This document shows positions 28,633-38,004 of a stretch of DNA of 64,000 nucleotides, one piece after another. Every line of letters begins with the position of its first letter. Position 1 is the stretch's first letter. Origin of the DNA: JAHEEL01 sp963715255 (lineage in GTDB: Bacteria; Actinomycetota; Acidimicrobiia; Spongiisociales; UBA5794); the NCBI GenBank assembly GCA_963715255.1, contig CAVQRN010000005.1, forward strand, positions 124,001 through 188,000, read 5' to 3'. The translations under genes and the position numbers were made by a program. The notes below the pieces were generated by a model. The model did not search any database. It had not been told where the DNA came from and worked only from the letters and a program-made list of their open reading frames with translations.

Positions 28633-29616
28633 CTACCCCTCGAACCAGCTGATCCGGGTCGTGTCGACGTCGAAACGGGCAAACGTTCCCGGCTCAATGC
28701 CGACCGGCGACCAGGTGATGAGGGACAATCCTGCGTCGAGGTCGAGTTCGATTCGGTAGAGGCCGCCGCGGAAGAAGGACCCGGTCACGGTCGCCGTTTG
28801 AGAGCCGGTGGGGGAGAGCAAGATCGCCTCGGGTGGAATGACACCCGTCGTTGTTGCGACGGACGGGGACGGAACGGCAAGTTCGGCGAGCGTGGACGCC
28901 GCGCAGAGGTTCTCGAGTCCGATGAATCGAGCGATCCACCCGTCCGGCGGGCGGTGCCAGAGGCCCTCCGGCGTGTCATCGGCGACAATGCGTCCGTCGC
29001 GGATGATGGCTACACGGTCGGCAATCGTGAAGGCCTCCTCGCGGTCGTGAGTCACGTAGAGGACGGTCGCCTCGACTTGCGTGAAGATCGATCGCATCTC
29101 GACAAGGAGGTGTTCGCGGAGTGACCGGTCGAGCGCCCCGAGCGGTTCATCGAGGAGCACGAGACGCGGGCGCGGTGCGAGTGTTCGGGCCAGGGCGATC
29201 CGTTGCCGCTCACCTCCCGAGAGCGTGCCGACACTGCGGTCTCCATACCCGGGAAGGCCGACGAGTTCGAGGACTTCGTCCACCCGATCGTGGATGATCG
29301 CTGGATCCAATCCCTGCATTCGGAGGCCGAATGCCACGTTCCCGGCGACGTTCCGATGGGGGAACAGCGCGTAGTCCTGGAACATCAGACCGAACCCACG
29401 CTTGTGGACGGGAACACCCAATACGGAGCGGCCGTTCCACGCGATCTCGCCGATTTCCGGATTCTCGAGACCGGCGATCGACCGAAGCATCGTGGACTTC
29501 CCCGACCCGGATGGGCCCATCAAGACATGGATCGACCGATCCTCAACGGTGAGGTCTGCACCGTCGAGTGCCGGTGTGCCGTCGAATCGGATCGTCAATT
29601 GGGAGACCTCGAGCAT
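28633..29616 (-). CDS. thiQ: Thiamine-type ABC transporter ATP-binding protein
   Basis: Walker A GPSGSGKST, Q-loop in MFQDYALFPH, signature LSGGERQRIALARTL, Walker B LVLLDEPLGALD, switch His in YVTHDREEAF. A TOBE-like C-terminal domain follows (residues about 240-327). It is the last gene of the riboswitch-controlled operon; ATG at 29616 overlaps the permease stop. Sequence alone would also allow an iron or polyamine transporter, but the TPP riboswitch and thiN make thiamine most likely. Confidence 0.88.
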   Translation of the reverse strand: MLEVSQLTIRFDGTPALDGADLTVEDRSIHVLMGPSGSGKSTMLRSIAGLENPEIGEIAWNGRSVLGVPVHKRGFGLMFQDYALFPHRNVAGNVAFGLRMQGLDPAIIHDRVDEVLELVGLPGYGDRSVGTLSGGERQRIALARTLAPRPRLVLLDEPLGALDRSLREHLLVEMRSIFTQVEATVLYVTHDREEAFTIADRVAIIRDGRIVADDTPEGLWHRPPDGWIARFIGLENLCAASTLAELAVPSPSVATTTGVIPPEAILLSPTGSQTATVTGSFFRGGLYRIELDLDAGLSLITWSPVGIEPGTFARFDVDTTRISWFEG

Positions 29617-31236
29617 CACACACCACCCGAACGGGATCCGCGCATCGACTCGATTCCCATCGCGGCGATCCCGGTGATCGCCATCAGCAAGACCGCCATA
29701 GCCATCGCCTCGCCGAAGGTACCCGGTCGGCCGAGCAGACGGAAGATCGCGACGGGGATCGTGGCGGTTGCAGGGCGCGCGATGAAGGATGTTCGCGCCG
29801 AACTCGCCAATGGATATCGCGAAGGCGAACAATGCCCCCACGGCCAGTGCGCGTGAGACGAGTGGGAGATCGACCTCTCGCCACACCTGTCGTGGTGATG
29901 CACCCAGCACGGCCGCTGCCTCCCGAAGACGGCGCTGCACCGACTCCATCACCGGGACCGTGCTCCTGATGACGAACGGAATCGCTACGAGCGCGTGAGC
30001 AATGGGGATCAGGATGAGAGAGGCCCGCAGGTCGATCGGCTGGTCGAGAGCTACAAGGAACCCGAAGCCGATGGTCACCGCCGAGGTTCCGGAGGAAGCA
30101 TGAGCACCGTGTCGAAGATCCGGCCGCCGCGCCCCCGAGTGGACACGATGACCACGCCGGCCATGAGTCCAATCCCGGCGGCGATGACGACCGCAGGGAT
30201 TGCGAATCGGAGGGTGTTTCCGATCGCATCGAGCGGTGAAACGAATATGGCGGAGGCCCGGGGCGGATCGAAGAGATTCGCGTAGTGCGTCAGCGACAGG
30301 CCGGTTGGGGTGCTCAGGGATCGGGCGACCAGTACGACGATGGGCGTGACGACGATGAGGCCGAGCATGCCGAGGGTGGCGGTGATGAACAGGCGTTCAC
30401 CGACGGTCTGCGGGCGCCGGGCGACCTCGGTGGGCGGACGGAGCGGGAGTTCGCCGGCAGTCCTTCTGCTGGTCTTCCCGTAGATCAGGAGGATCACCGT
30501 GACGCCGACGAGTTGGAGCACGGCGAGGGCCGACGCGAGGTCGAGGCGTAGGAATGCGGTTGCCTGTCGCCAAATCTCGACTTCGAGTGTCGTATGGTGG
30601 AGATCTCCGAGGACGAGGATCACGCCGAACGACGTGAACGAGAACAGGAACACCAGAGCGGCGCTCGATAGGGATCGCGGGTCGGAGCAACGGGAGAGTG
30701 ACCTCGCGGAAGACGCGCCACCGGCCGGCGCCCAGCGACCGGGCTGCGTCCTCGATGTGAGGATCGATCTGTTCCCAGAGCACGCCAACGCCGCGGATCA
30801 CGATGGCGAGGTTGTAGAAGACGTGAGCGATGAGAATTGCCCAGATCGTGCCCCGTAGGTCGACGCCGAACGGACTCCCCGGGCCGAGGACGGCGAGGAA
30901 GGCGACGCCGACGACGAGCGTCGGAAGGACGAAGGGGATCAGGGTCAAGGAACGGAACAGCGACCGGCCGGGGAACCGGTAGCGGGCGAAGATGTAGGCC
31001 GCGGGAAGGCCGAGGATGACGGTGAGCACCGTCGACAGGAGTGCCTGCCAGAGCGTGAACCACGCGATAGATCGCATGGTCGGATCCGTCACGATCTCGG
31101 CGAATGCGGAAGTTGCGAACTGACCATTTGGTACAAGGCCGGTATACAGGATCGTCACCAACGGGTACACGAAGAAGTACCCAAGGAACGCCGCGGGAAC
31201 CAGCGCAAGAAGCAGGACCCACGGCCTCGTTCTCAT
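29616..31236 (-). CDS. thiP: Two-domain ABC permease, thiamine/iron type (three frameshifts)
   Basis: Begins MRTRPWVLLLALVPAAF, with about 12 membrane helices in two halves, as in ThiP or FbpB. The halves carry the permease loops AARSLGAGRWRVFREVTLPLL and AAAVLGASPRQVWREVDLPL. The frame shifts near 30672 (extra base), 30091 (missing base) and 29791 (extra base). The true C-terminus is TSFIARPATATIPVAIFRL to RGSRSGGV. Corrected length is about 539 aa. An apparent permease-ATPase fusion is an artefact of these shifts. The start overlaps the thiB stop. Confidence 0.85.
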
Positions 31237-32274
31237 CGCACCACGGTCGCCCACTCGGCGAGCCACTGTTCCCGGTTCTCGTCGATGTCGCGCGGGGTCC
31301 ATCAGGATCGACCCCGCCGGAATGACGGCGTGATCGACGAACACGCCGGGGAGAGACGTGTCGCTATTCGCGGGGAACACGAACATGCTCAACGGCACGT
31401 CCTCTTGGAAGGTGTGCTCGAGGAGGAAATCGACGAGGCGCCCCGCAGTGGCTTCTGCCTTCGTGCCGTTGAGGATCCCGGCATATTCGACCTGACGGAA
31501 GCAGCCGTCCTCGACGATCGTGGTGGGTGCGGCGTCGAGATCCCCGAAATAGACCTCCGCCACCGGCGAGGTGGCGTAGGAGACGACAATTGGGCGATCC
31601 CCGCTCCCTGAACCTCCTGAGAACTCCCCGTAGTAGGCCTGGTCCCATCCAGGGACGATCCGGACGTCGTTGGTGACGAGATCTCGCCAGTACGCCTGCC
31701 AGGGGTAGGTGCCGTCCTCGCCGAACGTGGCGATCGTGGCGAGGAGGAATGCCAGACCCGGTGACGACGTCGACGGATCTTCGACAACGAGTGTGCCCCG
31801 GTATGCCCCATCGGCCAGATCGACGAGCCGATCCGGGGATTCAAGCCCAAGGCTTTCGAGCCTGTCGGGGTCGAGGTTGAGACAGACATCGCCGAAGTCG
31901 ATGGGCGTGACGAGATCGCCTTGTACCCGCAGCGACTCCGGCACGGTGTCGATCGCAGCGGCCCGATGGGGGAGGAACAGGTCCTCGTCGATCGCTCGTG
32001 AGAGGAAGGTGTTATCGATCCCGTAGAGGACGTCGGCAACGGGGTTGTCCTTCGTGAGAATGGCCTGACTCACCATCGTTCCGGCGTCGGCAGATTGGAT
32101 CACGCTCACGGTGATGCCCGTCTCTTCTGCGAAGACCTCGAGAACCCCATCGGAAACTACGAAGGATCCGTGCGTCATCAACACGATCTCCTCGGTCTCC
32201 GTGTCTCCGGCGCTGCACCCTGTCGCCACCAGAGCGATCACTGCGATGAGGAGTCCGGCCAAGGATCGGTTCAC
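31233..32274 (-). CDS. thiB: Thiamine-type ABC transporter substrate-binding lipoprotein (frameshifted near its end)
   Basis: Lipoprotein signal with LIAVIALVATGC as lipobox. The mature part matches the ThiB/AfuA-like class: LMTHGSFVVSDGVLEVFAE, NPVADVLYGIDNTFL, then GDVCLNLDPDRLESLGL. An extra base near 31290 removes the real end; corrected, it finishes NREQWLAEWATVVR and stops inside the thiP start (ATGA). Length is about 346 aa. It captures thiamine outside the membrane. Confidence 0.88.
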
Positions 32275-32930
32275 GATGGATTCCTCTCGTGAACGACCAG
32301 CAGTGTCCCCGTTCCGACCGAGACGGATGACGGCGTCGTTTCGATCACATTGCTGACACCCCGGGTCGAACCTGCGGGCAGCACCTCATCGACGAGTCTC
32401 CATCTCAGACCGTCGGTGTTGATCCCCGTCACGTCCATCGAGGCGGGGATGAGGGAGATCCCGTCGCCAACCCGACCGTTGACGCTCGCGGGATGACCGG
32501 GCACGCAACCGTAGACGTCTGTCAATCCGTCGGTCCAGACGATCTCGTCGACCTGCGCTGCGGTGGCCGCGAACAGCCCCATGGCGCCGAGGAGATGATC
32601 GAGGCGGCCGGTGTGGGCCCCGACGATCAACAGCTTCCTAGCCCCAAGGCCGAGGGCCGCGTCGATCGCGAGTTCGAGATCCGTGCGATCCTTATCCGCT
32701 GGATGACGCTCCGTCTGGGATCCTCGGCTGACGGCAGCGGCGAGGGTCCCCGGGTTGACGGAATCCATATCTCCGACGACGAGATCAACCACGAGGCCGA
32801 GCGCCGCGGCGTGATGGAGGCCGCTATCGGCAGCGATGACGTAGGCGTCGTCGGGGAGAACGATCGCTCGATCGGCTTCGAGCGGTTCTCCTCCCGAGAG
32901 GATGATCGCCTGATTTGTGGGCGGTTCCAC
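32271..32930 (-). CDS. thiN: Thiamine pyrophosphokinase
   Basis: Converts thiamine to TPP with ATP. Motifs: VIAADSGLHHAAALGL, VVGDMDSVNP (metal and ATP), ERHPADKDRTDLELAI and VGAHTGRLDHLLG. GTG start at 32930 directly behind the riboswitch. Length is 219 aa. As first gene it couples uptake (thiBPQ) to activation, so the operon serves thiamine salvage. It overlaps thiB by 4 nt. Confidence 0.93.
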   Translation of the reverse strand: MEPPTNQAIILSGGEPLEADRAIVLPDDAYVIAADSGLHHAAALGLVVDLVVGDMDSVNPGTLAAAVSRGSQTERHPADKDRTDLELAIDAALGLGARKLLIVGAHTGRLDHLLGAMGLFAATAAQVDEIVWTDGLTDVYGCVPGHPASVNGRVGDGISLIPASMDVTGINTDGLRWRLVDEVLPAGSTRGVSNVIETTPSSVSVGTGTLLVVHERNPS

Positions 32931-32934
32931 GCGC

Positions 32935-33043
32935 TCCCTCCGCTGGCATGATCCAGATCAGGTTCCGCGGGTCAGCGACATTCGCAGCAGTGCTACACCG
33001 GCCGCCCTCTCAGTTCGGCGTACCCGAACTCCCCGGAGTGGTC
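32935..33043 (-). promoter_or_regulatory. TPP riboswitch controlling thiN-thiBPQ
   Basis: On the minus strand the aptamer core is clear: CTGAGAGGG in the pyrimidine-sensing arm and CCTGATCTGGATCATGCCAG in the pyrophosphate arm, flanked by pairing segments. The 3' end reads GCGGAGGGAG, which contains the Shine-Dalgarno for the GTG start at 32930. No terminator lies between, so TPP binding probably masks the ribosome site. Confidence 0.95.
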
Positions 33044-33085
33044 AGTCCCATGATAGCCGGTGCTCGAGGCCTGGCCGAAAAGGGG

Positions 33086-33124
33086 TTGACAAAGTGACAG
33101 TAGTGTGACATCATAATGATGTCA
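33086..33124 (+). promoter_or_regulatory. Promoter with 19-bp palindromic operator
   Basis: TTGACA (33086-33091) is a perfect -35. CATCAT at 17 nt or CATAAT at 20 nt serves as -10. The perfect inverted repeat TGACATCATAATGATGTCA (33106-33124) covers the -10 and likely start site, an ideal repressor position. The second downstream gene encodes a ribbon-helix-helix protein that could bind it. Confidence 0.75.
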
Positions 33125-33158
33125 GTACGACCACAGGAAGATATCGAGAGGAGTACCG

Positions 33159-33278
33159 ATGTTGTGGTACAACAGTCCAGAGGCCGTCAAGGTCATGAGA
33201 GAGACATCATTCGGACGGGACGAAGAAGTGATTCGCCGATCGCGGCTGCGCCTCATCGGCCGCATCCACGGACACTGA
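33159..33278 (+). CDS. Small 39-aa protein, unknown
   Basis: ATG 33159 follows GAGAGGAG at a good distance. The product begins MLWYNSPEAVKVMRETSFGR, then is basic (VIRRSRLRLIGRIHGH), ending TGA 33276-33278. It lies between the operator and the ribbon-helix-helix gene, 14 nt apart, so it is probably the first gene of that operon. No family recognised. Confidence 0.6.
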   Translation: MLWYNSPEAVKVMRETSFGRDEEVIRRSRLRLIGRIHGH

Positions 33279-33292
33279 GGGAGAAGACGAAC

Positions 33293-33736
33293 GTGGACGC
33301 AAGCATCGTGACGACCGAGATTGAACGGGCTTTGAATGTACAGCTGCGATTCGCCGGCGAGGATTCGGCGGTCGCAGAAGCCGCAGAGGCGATCTTGATC
33401 GGCCTGGAACCGGCTATCGAGCGTGCCGTCATGCGACTGGCCGAGCAGGCAGCCGGTGAAGCCGAAGCACAACTTCCCGGAAGGAGCGTCGGCGTCGAGT
33501 TGCGCGAAGGTGTACCCGTGCTCGTGGTTCGGGAGGCGGACACCTCGGTAGCGATCGACACCGACGACCTCGAAGCGAGGATCACCCTCCGCCTGTCGGA
33601 GAAGCTCAAGGCTGTGCTCGAGGACGCCGCCGACGAATCGGGGGACTCGATGAACGCGTTCGTGGTCAAGGCGCTGGCCAGCAAGGCGAGGGAGAGCGGC
33701 GCAGGACGGCGTTACACCGGAACGATCGAAACATGA
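33293..33736 (+). CDS. Ribbon-helix-helix domain protein
   Basis: At 147 aa the C-terminal segment (ARITLRLSEKLKAVLEDAAD, then MNAFVVKALASKARE) is a CopG/HicB-like ribbon-helix-helix. The N-terminal 100 residues are acidic, with a helical stretch. GTG 33293 follows GGGAGAAG. A likely DNA-binding autoregulator of the operator at 33106-33124. It overlaps the DUF4097 gene (ATGA). Confidence 0.72.
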   Translation: MDASIVTTEIERALNVQLRFAGEDSAVAEAAEAILIGLEPAIERAVMRLAEQAAGEAEAQLPGRSVGVELREGVPVLVVREADTSVAIDTDDLEARITLRLSEKLKAVLEDAADESGDSMNAFVVKALASKARESGAGRRYTGTIET

Positions 33737-34503
33737 GCGGCGTCATGAGGGAGTTCGCCGTCGGGGACCGCCCGGAGATCGTTGTCGCAGTGTTCTCGAC
33801 CGACGTTGATGTCGTCGAGGGTGGCGACGGGTCGATCGGGGTTGAGATCGACGGGCCCAAACAAGAACTCGAGCTTTTCGAGATCGTCCATACCGGGGAC
33901 ATCGTGACGATTCGGTCGCGCAAGGGGGTGCGTCGGCGGGTCGGGCGAGGAATCTCCATCCGACTGACCGTTCCGGCATCGACGTCGGTTACCGCAAGGA
34001 CGGCCTCCGGGGATCTCAGGTTCTCCGTCCCGATCTCGGATGCGGAGATCAACGTGGCATCCGGTGACGTCCACCTGGCATCGCTGAGTGGGCGTGGCAG
34101 GATCAAGACCGCGAGCGGGGACATCACTATCGGCGACATCGCGGGCGGGATCCGAATCTCGACCGCGTCGGGTGACGTGCGGATCGATCAACTCGGCGGC
34201 GACGCCTCGATCAATACCGCATCGGGTGACATCAAGTTGGGGACAACCCATGGCTCGGTCGAAGTGAGGACGGCGAGCGGGGACGTCACGGTCCGACGGT
34301 TCTCGGGTGTGATGTTCGAAGGGGCGGCGATGTCGGGCGACTTCGATATCGGCCTCGTGCCGGGGATGTCGATCGAAGCGGACATCCAGACACGGTCGGG
34401 GCGGTTCAGGAATCTCTCCTCCTCGTCGTCCGGGAAGAACGAGCCGTCGATCAGCGCAACGATGCGGCTCAAGACGATGTCCGGTGACGTGACGCTCCGC
34501 TGA
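33733..34503 (+). CDS. DUF4097-family beta-strand repeat protein
   Basis: At 256 aa it is built from imperfect repeats of about 18 residues with the motif TASGDI/V (for example ARTASGDLRFSV, RIKTASGDITIG, RISTASGDVRID, SINTASGDIKLG, EVRTASGDVTVR). This predicts a right-handed beta-helix, as in DUF4097/Toast_rack proteins. No signal peptide or membrane segment is seen. Cotranscribed with the ribbon-helix-helix gene. Function unknown. Confidence 0.82.
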   Translation: MSGVMREFAVGDRPEIVVAVFSTDVDVVEGGDGSIGVEIDGPKQELELFEIVHTGDIVTIRSRKGVRRRVGRGISIRLTVPASTSVTARTASGDLRFSVPISDAEINVASGDVHLASLSGRGRIKTASGDITIGDIAGGIRISTASGDVRIDQLGGDASINTASGDIKLGTTHGSVEVRTASGDVTVRRFSGVMFEGAAMSGDFDIGLVPGMSIEADIQTRSGRFRNLSSSSSGKNEPSISATMRLKTMSGDVTLR

Positions 34504-34648
34504 AGCAGCGGGGCTTCAGGTTCCTCGAAGAACCCCCTCGAAGATGGTCGAGTCGTTGGGTGTTGGATACCTCACAGTCGGGGAACTCCGACTTAAGCTC
34601 AGGGCCGTCGATGCCGATTTTGAGCGTACGCCAAGCAATGGAGGACCG

Positions 34649-34879
34649 ATGGGATCCCGCAGCGTTCACGAGTTGCCTGTTCCTATTCTGACGGACGACG
34701 AGCTGATCGGAGAATACGGCCGGACGTTTGTGACGGCAGGTGCTCAGCGACCGCACAACGGATTCGCTCCTCGCTCGGACGATGTGACGATCCGCCGCAA
34801 CTCGGCGGTCATGGGGGAGCTCCTGCGCCGGGGTTATACATCCGACGTCCCGGTGTGGTCGAAGACCGGCGCGTCCTAG
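34649..34879 (+). CDS. Small hypothetical protein, 76 aa
   Basis: ATG 34649 lies behind GGAGG. The product begins MGSRSVHELPVPILTDDELI and contains RSDDVTIRRNSAVMGELLRRG, polar with one short helix. No family recognised. The good ribosome site and codon usage support it. Confidence 0.5.
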   Translation: MGSRSVHELPVPILTDDELIGEYGRTFVTAGAQRPHNGFAPRSDDVTIRRNSAVMGELLRRGYTSDVPVWSKTGAS

Positions 34880-34906
34880 AGCATCGCCCGCTCACTCGCG
34901 CCGAGA

Positions 34907-35119
34907 TCATCCTCCGCGTTGCCAGAACGCTCGGTTGCGAGACCTGCAGCCTCGTGACCGGCCGCTTCCTTGCCATTGAGCACAGTCGCCGCTTCTGTAG
35001 TCCGCTGCGTGCCAATGAACGCGCACCAGCACCTCGTCATCCTCGATCACCGGCTTGTCTATCTCTTGGCGTTCTAGGACGTCGGGTGAGCCGCACTCGT
35101 ATTGGACAATCTCCTCCAT
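34907..35119 (-). pseudogene. Remnant of a medium-chain (zinc/quinone-type) alcohol dehydrogenase
   Basis: Residues 1-35 (MEEIVQYECGSPDVLERQEI, then KPVIEDDEVLVRVH) match the N-terminus of MDR oxidoreductases. The following residues are not homologous and no catalytic or NADPH-binding domain exists. The remaining DNA up to the udk start (35290) shows no intact gene. Probably a decayed gene. Confidence 0.6.
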
Positions 35120-35289
35120 CCATCGTCTGGTCCTCTGGTTGTCGGCGCGACCGGCTCACAGGGGAAGTCCGGTGGCTGGCGTGGAACAGCGTGACGAGTG
35201 CACCTCCTTTCTGCGTCCTTTCCGTCTGTGCACTTGTCGCGACATCGACCCCTCGAACGTCACTCGATGGGGCACTAGGATTGAGATCC

Positions 35290-35982
35290 ATGGCGTTCGA
35301 CCTCGAAAACCAGTTCGGCCATGCCGCAGCCTGGCCACACGGCGAGGATCCGGAGCATCCGCTGATCATCGCGATCGCCGGCGGCTCGGGCTCCGGGAAG
35401 TCGACGATCGCTCAGAGCGTCGTGGACATCGTCGGCGCAAAGGTTGTTGCCCGACTCCCGCACGACGCCTACTACCGACGCCAAACGCACCTTTCCTACG
35501 AAGAGCGAACGAAGATCAACTACGACCATCCGGACTCTCTTGAGACCGAACTGTTGGTCGAACACATCCGCGCTCTTCGCTCAGGTCGGGCTATCGAGCG
35601 TCCGGTGTACGACTTCTCCAACCACACGCGGGCAGCGGAGACGGTGCACGTCGAGCCTGAACGGGTCGTGCTCGTGGAGGGGATTCTCGTACTGGCCGAG
35701 CCGGAGATCCGTGAGCAGATGGATCTTCGTATCTACATTGACACCGATGCCGATCTCCGGTTGATGCGTCGTCTCCAGCGTGACATCGTCGAGCGGGGAA
35801 GAACGGTCGACTCGGTGCTTCGCCAGTATGAGGCGACCGTGCGACCGATGCACCTGCAGTTCGTTGAACCGTCGAAACGCTACGCCGACATCATCGTGCC
35901 GGAGGGCTATAACCCGGGTGTGATCGGCACCGTCACGGCGATGATTCGCGACTTCCTGGCAGAACGGAGCCCGACCGTCTGA
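35290..35982 (+). CDS. udk: Uridine kinase
   Basis: Phosphorylates uridine/cytidine in salvage. Walker A GGSGSGKSTIA (about residue 30), HDAYYRRQTHLSYEERTKIN, DHPDSLETELL, PVYDFSNHTR and RRLQRDIVERGR are canonical. ATG 35290 is the start; the in-frame extension upstream is not conserved. Length is 230 aa. Its end overlaps the convergent SGNH gene by 50 nt. Confidence 0.94.
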   Translation: MAFDLENQFGHAAAWPHGEDPEHPLIIAIAGGSGSGKSTIAQSVVDIVGAKVVARLPHDAYYRRQTHLSYEERTKINYDHPDSLETELLVEHIRALRSGRAIERPVYDFSNHTRAAETVHVEPERVVLVEGILVLAEPEIREQMDLRIYIDTDADLRLMRRLQRDIVERGRTVDSVLRQYEATVRPMHLQFVEPSKRYADIIVPEGYNPGVIGTVTAMIRDFLAERSPTV

Positions 35983-36718
35983 GGGCCTCTTCGACGAGGG
36001 GAATCGCTGCATCCGCGTACATCGCGTGTCCGACGGCCGACGCGTGGAAGAGATCCCCGGCCCAGACGGCGGGATCGGACTCGAATGGCTCGAATTCGGC
36101 ACCCCACGCTCTGGATTTCGGGACGTCATGGCGACGGGCAACGCGACCAATGGCATGGTCGACGGCGCGAGCGCGAACCCGGGCGATACCCCTGGCCATC
36201 GCTGGGAGTCGAGGGATCGTCCCAAGGTCGCCGACGCCGCACACGGCGACGACCGGGAACGCTGCGACGAGGGACCCGAGCATCTCGTCGTAGGCGGTCT
36301 CAAATCGATTGATCGGCGTTGCTCGAAGAGCGTCGTTGCCCCCGACGCAAACGATCACAACGTCACCGCCGGCGACGATCGCTCGATGCATCTGCTCGTT
36401 GCGCACGTCTGCGACCTTCGATCCCCCGACGGCGAAGGAGATGAGTTCGACGCGGTACCGGTCCGAGAAGAACAGGGCTGTTCGTCGCGCCCAACAGGCG
36501 TCGAGGGGTTCCACCCCGGGAGCGGTAACGGTGCTGTCGCCGAGGACGATCATGCGGAGCGGCGCCAGATTGGAGTCGCCGAAGATCCCCGACGGGTCTT
36601 GATCGGTGAAGCTCTCGAGATCCGGGCGCTGAATCGATTGGGCCATCTGCGCGGTGAGCACGCCGCCGACCGCCAGCGGTCGCTTCACCACACTCCAGAG
36701 TCTCCCTGCCATGTCCAT
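35933..36718 (-). CDS. SGNH/GDSL-type hydrolase
   Basis: Block I VLGDSTVT (Ser nucleophile), block III GGNDAL and block V DLFHASAVGH (Asp-His) are all present, so the esterase/lipase fold is intact. The N-terminus (MDMAGRLWSVVKRPLAVGG) may be a weak membrane or export segment. ATG 36718 is preferred; ATG 36712 is also possible. Length about 261 aa. Substrate unknown. Confidence 0.83.
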   Translation of the reverse strand: MDMAGRLWSVVKRPLAVGGVLTAQMAQSIQRPDLESFTDQDPSGIFGDSNLAPLRMIVLGDSTVTAPGVEPLDACWARRTALFFSDRYRVELISFAVGGSKVADVRNEQMHRAIVAGGDVVIVCVGGNDALRATPINRFETAYDEMLGSLVAAFPVVAVCGVGDLGTIPRLPAMARGIARVRARAVDHAIGRVARRHDVPKSRAWGAEFEPFESDPAVWAGDLFHASAVGHAMYADAAIPLVEEALRRSGSVLPGSRESSP

Positions 36719-36805
36719 CAGGGTACCGCGTGTCGTCACGCTTTCGAACGGTGGGCCCACCACAGGCCATCTCCACACATCTGCGAGCCCGGGGTTCCCA
36801 GGCAC

Positions 36806-37897
36806 CTACACGTTGAAGCGGAAGAAGATCACGTCACCCTCCCGGACAACGTAGTCGCGGCCCTCGAGGCGCCACTTCCCGACCTCTTTTGCTCCAAGTT
36901 CCCCGCCGTACTCGACAAAATCGCTGCACGACACCACCTCGGCGCGGATGAAACCCTTCTCGAAGTCGGTATGGATCTCACCCGCCGCCTTGGGAGCGGT
37001 TGCCCCTTGTTTCACCGTCCATGCCCTCGCTTCCTTCGGGCCTGCGGTGAAGAACGTTCGGAGACCGAGCAGGTGATATGCCGCCCGGATCACCTTGTTG
37101 AGCCCGGGTTCCTCGAGACCGTACTCGGCGAGCATCTCACTGCGATCTTCATCCTCGAGGAGCGCGAGTTCGGCCTCGAGATTGCCGGAGATCACGACGA
37201 CGTCGGCCCCTTCATGGGCGGCGTACTCGCGAACTGCATCGACGTACGGGTTACCTTCGAGGCCGTCTTCGGAGACGTTCGCGAGGTACATCGCCGGTTT
37301 CGCCGTCAGGAGGAACAGGTCGCGGACAATTGGGCGCTCGCTGTCAGAGAGGCTCATCGATCGAACCGGTCGACCCTCAGAGAGGTGGGCCTGAATCCGC
37401 TCATAGACCGCCACCTTGGCCGCGGCATCCTTCTCGCCGGCCTTGGCCTTGCGCCCAGCCTTCTCGATCGCACGGTCGATTCCGTCGAGGTCGGCGAGTG
37501 CGAGTTCCGTGTCGATCGTCTCGAGATCCGATACCGGGTCGATCTTGCCTGCGACGTGCACCACGTTGGGGTCGTCAAAGCAACGCACGACCTGCGCGAT
37601 CGCATCGGTCTCGCGAATGTGGTGGAGGAACTTGTTGCCCAGACCCTCGCCCTGGGAAGCACCTTCGACGAGTCCGGCGATGTCGACGAATTCCATGACC
37701 GTCGGGACGATCTCCTCCGGGTGGACGATGCCTGCGATCTTCGCGAGTCGCACGTCGGGCACCAACGCGACGCCCACGTTCGGTTCGATCGTGCAGAACG
37801 GGTAGTTCTCCGCCTGAATCTCACCGCGCGTGAGCACGTTGAAAAGCGTCGATTTGCCGACGTTCGGGAGACCGACGATGGCGCAGCGAATACCCAC
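36806..37897 (-). CDS. ychF: Ribosome-binding ATPase YchF (OBG family)
   Basis: G1 GLPNVGKSTLFN, G3 DIAGLVEGASQGEGLGN, then a coiled-coil insert and C-terminal TGS domain (TFFTAGPKEARAW; DFEKGFIRAEVVS; VREGDVIFFRFNV). Length 363 aa is standard. GTG start at 37897. Confidence 0.96.
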   Translation of the reverse strand: MGIRCAIVGLPNVGKSTLFNVLTRGEIQAENYPFCTIEPNVGVALVPDVRLAKIAGIVHPEEIVPTVMEFVDIAGLVEGASQGEGLGNKFLHHIRETDAIAQVVRCFDDPNVVHVAGKIDPVSDLETIDTELALADLDGIDRAIEKAGRKAKAGEKDAAAKVAVYERIQAHLSEGRPVRSMSLSDSERPIVRDLFLLTAKPAMYLANVSEDGLEGNPYVDAVREYAAHEGADVVVISGNLEAELALLEDEDRSEMLAEYGLEEPGLNKVIRAAYHLLGLRTFFTAGPKEARAWTVKQGATAPKAAGEIHTDFEKGFIRAEVVSCSDFVEYGGELGAKEVGKWRLEGRDYVVREGDVIFFRFNV

Positions 37898-38004
37898 GAG
37901 GACCTTTCCAAAGGAGGAACCATGAGGTTAGGGCAGCGCGGCGTGCATCAGCCGTTGGTTCGTCGGTTGCGGTCGCCGTCACCCGATGGCCTAACGTCCT
38001 TGTC

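Noticed and set aside
28633..30078. A 481-codon ORF suggesting a permease-ATPase fusion
   Set aside because: The permease C-terminus continues in another frame (TSFIARPATATIPV) after 29791; the ATPase has its own ATG at 29616.
30397..32274. A 625-codon ORF suggesting a ThiB-ThiP fusion protein
   Set aside because: Reading one base later gives a natural ThiB end (WLAEWATVVR-stop) overlapping the thiP ATG, so the fusion comes from an extra base near 31290.
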